Source of the DNA: an uncultured Blautia sp.
Lineage (GTDB): Bacteria > Bacillota > Clostridia > Lachnospirales > Lachnospiraceae
Direction of reading: 5' to 3'
Assembly: GCA_934394545.1 (NCBI GenBank)
Contig: CAKRRG010000098.1
Coordinates: forward strand, 1 to 7,918
DNA length: 7,918 nucleotides
Shown in pieces: positions 5,840 to 7,918 of this stretch. Both the position numbers and the translations under genes were made by a program. Each line of letters opens with the position of its first letter. Positions within the stretch are counted from its first letter, which is position 1. Below the pieces are notes generated by a model. That model ran no database searches, had not been told where the DNA came from, and worked only from the letters and a program-made list of their open reading frames with translations.

Positions 5840-6793
5840 ATGAAAGACAGCAAACATAAAATTCTGACGCTTGCAGCTCTCACAACTATCGCAGCAGGTG
5901 TCATTCACCTCACCAATAGAGTAATCGTTGCCTCTTCCCAATTAAAAGAAATGCTTGATTTTTCCAATCACAATTACTATAAATGGCGTTTTGGAAAAAT
6001 ATATTATACAAAAAAAGGAAAAGGATCACCTCTTCTTTTAATTCATGATACTATGCCTGGCGCCAGTGGATATGAGTGGTCACGCATTGAATCTCAGCTT
6101 GCTCAGGAACATACTGTATATACCATTGATCTGTTGGGATGTGGACGATCTGAAAAAGCAGGAATTACATATACCAACTTTCTTTTTGTTCAAATCATTT
6201 GCGACTTTATAAAAAATATTATAAAAGAAAAAACAGACATTATTGCCAGTGGTTTTTCATGTTCATTTGTTGCCACAGCGGCCGCTTACGACAAGGAAAA
6301 TATTAATAAAATCATGTTTGTCAATCCAGTAAGTATGAGTTCCCTGGCTCAGACCACTACCAAAAAAGATAAGTTATTTAAGTTCTTTATTGAAATACCC
6401 GTGTTCGGAACATTTATATATCATATAATTGTTTCACGTGAAACAATTAGTGATCTCTTCCTCGATAATCTATATTACAATCCTTTCCATGTAGATAAAG
6501 ATATCCGGGATGCGTATTATGAAGCTGCACACAAAGGTGGATATTACGCTAAATGTTTATATGCCAGCCAGAGTGCAAAATACATGAACATTAATATCTG
6601 CCACGCAATAGAATCCTTAGACAACAGTATTTATATTGTCGAAGGCGAAGATGAACCAAATGGAACTGCTATTGTAGACACTTATCAGAAAGTAAATCCC
6701 GCAATTGAATCAATAACTATTCCTTGTTCCAAACATTTTCCACATATCGAAAACGTAGAAGCATTTCTGGAACAGGTTGGCACATTCTTTTAA
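5840..6793 (+). CDS. Membrane-anchored alpha/beta hydrolase
   Basis: A 317-residue alpha/beta-hydrolase fold protein of unknown substrate. Residues about 8-24 (ILTLAALTTIAAGVIHL) form an uncleaved N-terminal membrane anchor. The core then shows LLLIHDTMPG (65-74, oxyanion region), YTIDLLGCGRS (94-104), and the nucleophile elbow SGFSCSF (137-143) with probable nucleophile Ser140. IYIVEGEDE (264-272) supplies the likely acidic residue and KHFPHIENVEAF (298-309) the catalytic His, most likely His302. The elbow lacks the last Gly of the usual G-x-S-x-G, having Ser instead, and the HG oxyanion pair is HD. It has its own promoter, ribosome binding site and terminator, so it is probably monocistronic. 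The codons for VSRET (198-202) coincide with a perfect parS. Lipase, esterase or peptidase activity cannot be told apart. Confidence 0.88.
   Translation: MKDSKHKILTLAALTTIAAGVIHLTNRVIVASSQLKEMLDFSNHNYYKWRFGKIYYTKKGKGSPLLLIHDTMPGASGYEWSRIESQLAQEHTVYTIDLLGCGRSEKAGITYTNFLFVQIICDFIKNIIKEKTDIIASGFSCSFVATAAAYDKENINKIMFVNPVSMSSLAQTTTKKDKLFKFFIEIPVFGTFIYHIIVSRETISDLFLDNLYYNPFHVDKDIRDAYYEAAHKGGYYAKCLYASQSAKYMNINICHAIESLDNSIYIVEGEDEPNGTAIVDTYQKVNPAIESITIPCSKHFPHIENVEAFLEQVGTFF
6430..6445. promoter_or_regulatory. parS site 2, inside the hydrolase gene
   Basis: TGTTTCACGTGAAACA matches the parS consensus perfectly, and the palindrome extends to 24 bp (6426-6449). It lies 772 bases from parS site 1, within the hydrolase reading frame, where it encodes part of IVSRETI. 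A perfect 16-base match so close to parAB is very unlikely to be chance. Confidence 0.93.
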
Positions 6794-6819
6794 GTACACA
6801 AAATCATAATCAACCAATT

Positions 6820-6863
6820 AAAACCTTGAAGTTATATTACAAAATATACCTTCAAGGTTTTTT
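6820..6863 (+). terminator. Intrinsic terminator of the hydrolase gene
   Basis: AAAACCTTGAAG (6820-6831) pairs perfectly with CTTCAAGGTTTT (6850-6861). After one mismatch, six more base pairs follow (6833-6838 with 6843-6848), leaving a 4-base loop. A T6 run ends the stem at 6858-6863. It lies 27 bases after the hydrolase stop. The minus strand has a T4 run, so weak bidirectional action is possible. Confidence 0.9.
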
Positions 6864-7361
6864 CCGTTCTTCTGATGTAAGGAAATCCCTGCACACTACT
6901 CATTGCTTCTCTTAAAGTGTGTATAAAAAAGGCTTTCTACGAGATGTATTCCACAATTTGTGGGAAATTTTCTTGTTTTCATTAAACCAATTTACATCAA
7001 AGTCATTTCTTTGTAATATATGGTAATTTATATTGCATTTTTTGCGCTTCTTCTCTTTATTGCGTATTTTTACTTTAAAGTACTTTATTTGGTACTCTTC
7101 TTTCATTCTTGTTGTGTTTTATCTCATTGTGTCGTTTATTGTACTTTTAATGTGTTTTTTGTGAAAAATTGCTTCATTTCTATTACATGTGCTTCTCGTT
7201 TTGTACATGTGCAATTCTTTTTTAAATTTTCATTTTTTAATGTACATTTTATCGTTCTCAATATTGTTATTATTTTTTATTATTAAGTCCTTATTAACAC
7301 TCTTTATTTGCATGAGCACATCTAAATATTTTTCCCAGCAAGGCTTGTTATACATTATAGA
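6864..7361. other. AT-rich intergenic stretch, no credible gene
   Basis: About 500 bases without a supportable coding region. The part from about 7000 to 7290 is strongly T-skewed on the plus strand: in 7081-7200 I counted 67 T and 19 A in 120 bases. It contains short repeated words such as ACATGTGC (twice near 7184-7212) and GTACTTT. A 6-1-6 inverted repeat CCACAATTTGTGG lies at 6951-6963, and CACACT/AGTGTG arms lie at 6892-6897 and 6916-6921. An open frame at 7020-7286 encodes only a Phe/Leu/Val/Cys-rich string without a ribosome binding site, as expected from T-rich DNA. Confidence 0.6.
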
Positions 7362-7427
7362 TTAAAAAAACTTCCAATCATACAGTAACGTTAACAAACC
7401 TGCTCTGCATTTTCCTATTGCAGTTGC

Positions 7428-7446
7428 CCATCCGTGGAGCGGATGG
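7428..7446 (-). other. Hairpin, possible right end of the IS200 remnant
   Basis: CCATCCG (7428-7434) and CGGATGG (7440-7446) form a perfect 7-bp stem with a 5-base loop, downstream of the tnpA remnant on the minus strand. IS200/IS605 elements carry subterminal hairpins at both ends that TnpA recognises. Position and shape fit the right end, but I cannot match its sequence to a known element. Confidence 0.35.
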
Positions 7447-7520
7447 CTCGTAGGATAGCTATCATCATTTAATGCCAGACAGCATCTCAAGGCGCTGGCT
7501 TTCGCTTTGCTCCAGTCACA

Positions 7521-7772
7521 TTGCTCTTGGATATACTTACCTGCTGTGGCGTCGTTTACACCAACTGTATTTGGGGTGGTATACTAACCAACATATGGAT
7601 ATGATGGGGCATAAGATGCCTTTCGATAATTTCTACGCTTTTACAAAAACATAACTGTTTATAATGTCACGAATATCAGTTTTGTATTGATTGTAAATTA
7701 TTTTTCATCTATACTTGGGAGCGAAAACAATGTGATATTTACACATCCATTTTGAACAGGCTAAAGCCCCAT
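7521..7772 (-). pseudogene. Broken IS200-type transposase TnpA (Y1, HUH family)
   Basis: Fragments read on the minus strand match the TnpA layout in order. WMCKYHIVFAPKYR (7749-7708) is the characteristic N terminus, followed by a TGA stop (7707-7705) where family members have a second Arg. The same frame continues as KIIYNQYKTDIRDII. A frameshift near 7640 leads to VEIIERHLMPHHIHMLVSIP (7636-7577), containing the metal-binding HIH motif. The next match, VGVNDATAGKYIQEQ (7565-7521), carries the catalytic Tyr in KYIQEQ. The roughly 50-60 residues normally between these blocks are missing and the frame changes at the junction. The original start codon is also not obvious. It is inactive, but the active-site motifs are still readable, which suggests fairly recent decay. 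Confidence 0.88.
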
Positions 7773-7784
7773 ACAAAAAACTAA

Positions 7785-7819
7785 GGGGTTGTCGGTTAAT
7801 ACCACATTTCGGCATCCCC
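7785..7819 (-). terminator. Left-end hairpin of the IS200 remnant, terminator-like
   Basis: GGGGTTGTCGG (7785-7795) pairs with TCGGCATCCCC (7809-7819), 10 of 11 positions allowing G-T pairs, around a 13-base loop. On the minus strand it is followed by TTAGTTTTTT, just ahead of tnpA. IS200 elements are known to carry a terminator at this place that shields the transposase from outside transcription, and this structure fits that role. Confidence 0.6.
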
Positions 7820-7830
7820 AGTAGTAATTG

Positions 7831-7889
7831 AAAGGATCCCCGCAAGAACGAGGCTTGTTAGCCTTTTACCTTGCGAGGGATCCTTTTTT
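7831..7889 (+). terminator. Strong compound intrinsic terminator
   Basis: AAAGGATCCCCGCAAG (7831-7846) pairs with CTTGCGAGGGATCCTTT (7870-7886) with one bulged base. The loop contains a smaller hairpin, AGGCT/AGCCT (7851-7855, 7860-7864). T6 follows on the plus strand (7884-7889); the minus side has only TTTC. No plus-strand gene lies directly upstream, so it may mainly end a minus-strand gene beyond the right edge, acting in both directions. Confidence 0.8.
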
Positions 7890-7918
7890 CTATGAATGAT
7901 GAAATTTATTTTTGGCCG

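Larger units (their letters stand above)
7428..7819 (-). mobile_element. Decayed IS200/IS605-family insertion sequence
   Basis: The element is identified by its broken TnpA gene (7521-7772) and by hairpins on both sides (7785-7819 and 7428-7446). These elements move as single strands without target duplication, so no flanking repeats are expected and the limits given are approximate. No tnpB is visible. With a stop, a frameshift and a missing middle in tnpA, it cannot move on its own. Confidence 0.65.

Noticed and set aside
6945..6975. DnaA boxes marking an origin next to parAB
   Set aside because: The TTCCACA and TGTGGGAAA words differ from TTATCCACA at about two positions and are isolated. 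No cluster is seen, so oriC is not supported within the window.
7020..7286. Open frame of 88 codons giving a hydrophobic protein
   Set aside because: No ribosome binding site before the ATG. The Phe/Leu/Val/Cys-rich composition follows directly from the T-skewed DNA, and no recognisable motif or helix pattern is present.
7472..7654. Plus-strand open frame of 60 codons over the IS remnant
   Set aside because: It is the antisense shadow of the tnpA fragments; the minus strand gives clear transposase motifs.
7341..7860. 10-bp direct repeat AGGCTTGTTA on both sides of the IS remnant (7341-7350 and 7851-7860)
   Set aside because: IS200/IS605 elements do not make target duplications, and 10-bp matches are expected by chance in a window this size. 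The right copy is part of a terminator loop.
7884..7918. Plus-strand ATG at the right edge that could begin a gene
   Set aside because: It directly follows the terminator T run with no ribosome binding site, and only a few codons are inside the window.

Overview
The window looks like a chromosomal segment from an AT-rich, low-GC Gram-positive of the Clostridia, most likely Lachnospiraceae. The clues are the order parA-parB-DUF4446-serS-DUF3881, the Firmicutes parS sequence TGTTTCACGTGAAACA, strong GGAGG ribosome binding sites, sigma-A style promoters and a decayed IS200-type element. Family names come from reading the proteins; no database search was possible.

Layout. Positions 1-540 hold no convincing protein gene. 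They carry two copies of a 55-bp repeat containing the 5' half of a tRNA-Arg(CCT), on the minus strand, downstream of a good minus-strand promoter (411-439). Neither copy has a recognisable 3' half. Positions 541-726 hold a long-loop hairpin and a possible 12-residue peptide. From 727 to 5583 five genes lie on the minus strand, in transcription order parA (TTG start), parB (overlapping parA by one base), a DUF4446 membrane-anchored protein, serS, and a DUF3881 protein (GTG start). Positions 5584-5839 form a divergent control region with one perfect parS and two opposing promoters. Positions 5840-6793 encode, on the plus strand, a membrane-anchored alpha/beta hydrolase with a second perfect parS inside its reading frame; a strong terminator follows. 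Positions 6864-7361 are AT-rich and partly very T-skewed, with no credible gene. Positions about 7428-7819 are a decayed IS200/IS605-family element whose TnpA is broken by a stop codon, a frameshift and an internal deletion. A strong compound terminator lies at 7831-7889.

How it fits together. ParA, ParB and the two parS sites form a chromosome segregation (Soj/Spo0J-like) cassette, which is normally close to oriC. No convincing DnaA-box cluster is visible, so the origin itself is probably outside the window. DUF4446 is read directly after parB and is probably co-transcribed with it. serS and DUF3881 each follow a gap with its own candidate signals. The hydrolase is divergent and functionally unassigned; its DNA doubles as a ParB loading site.

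The most notable observations are the parS inside the hydrolase gene, the promoter-driven pair of half-tRNA repeats, the unusual motif 2 region of the seryl-tRNA synthetase, and the anatomy of the decayed IS200 element. I do not see a clearly new multi-gene system.
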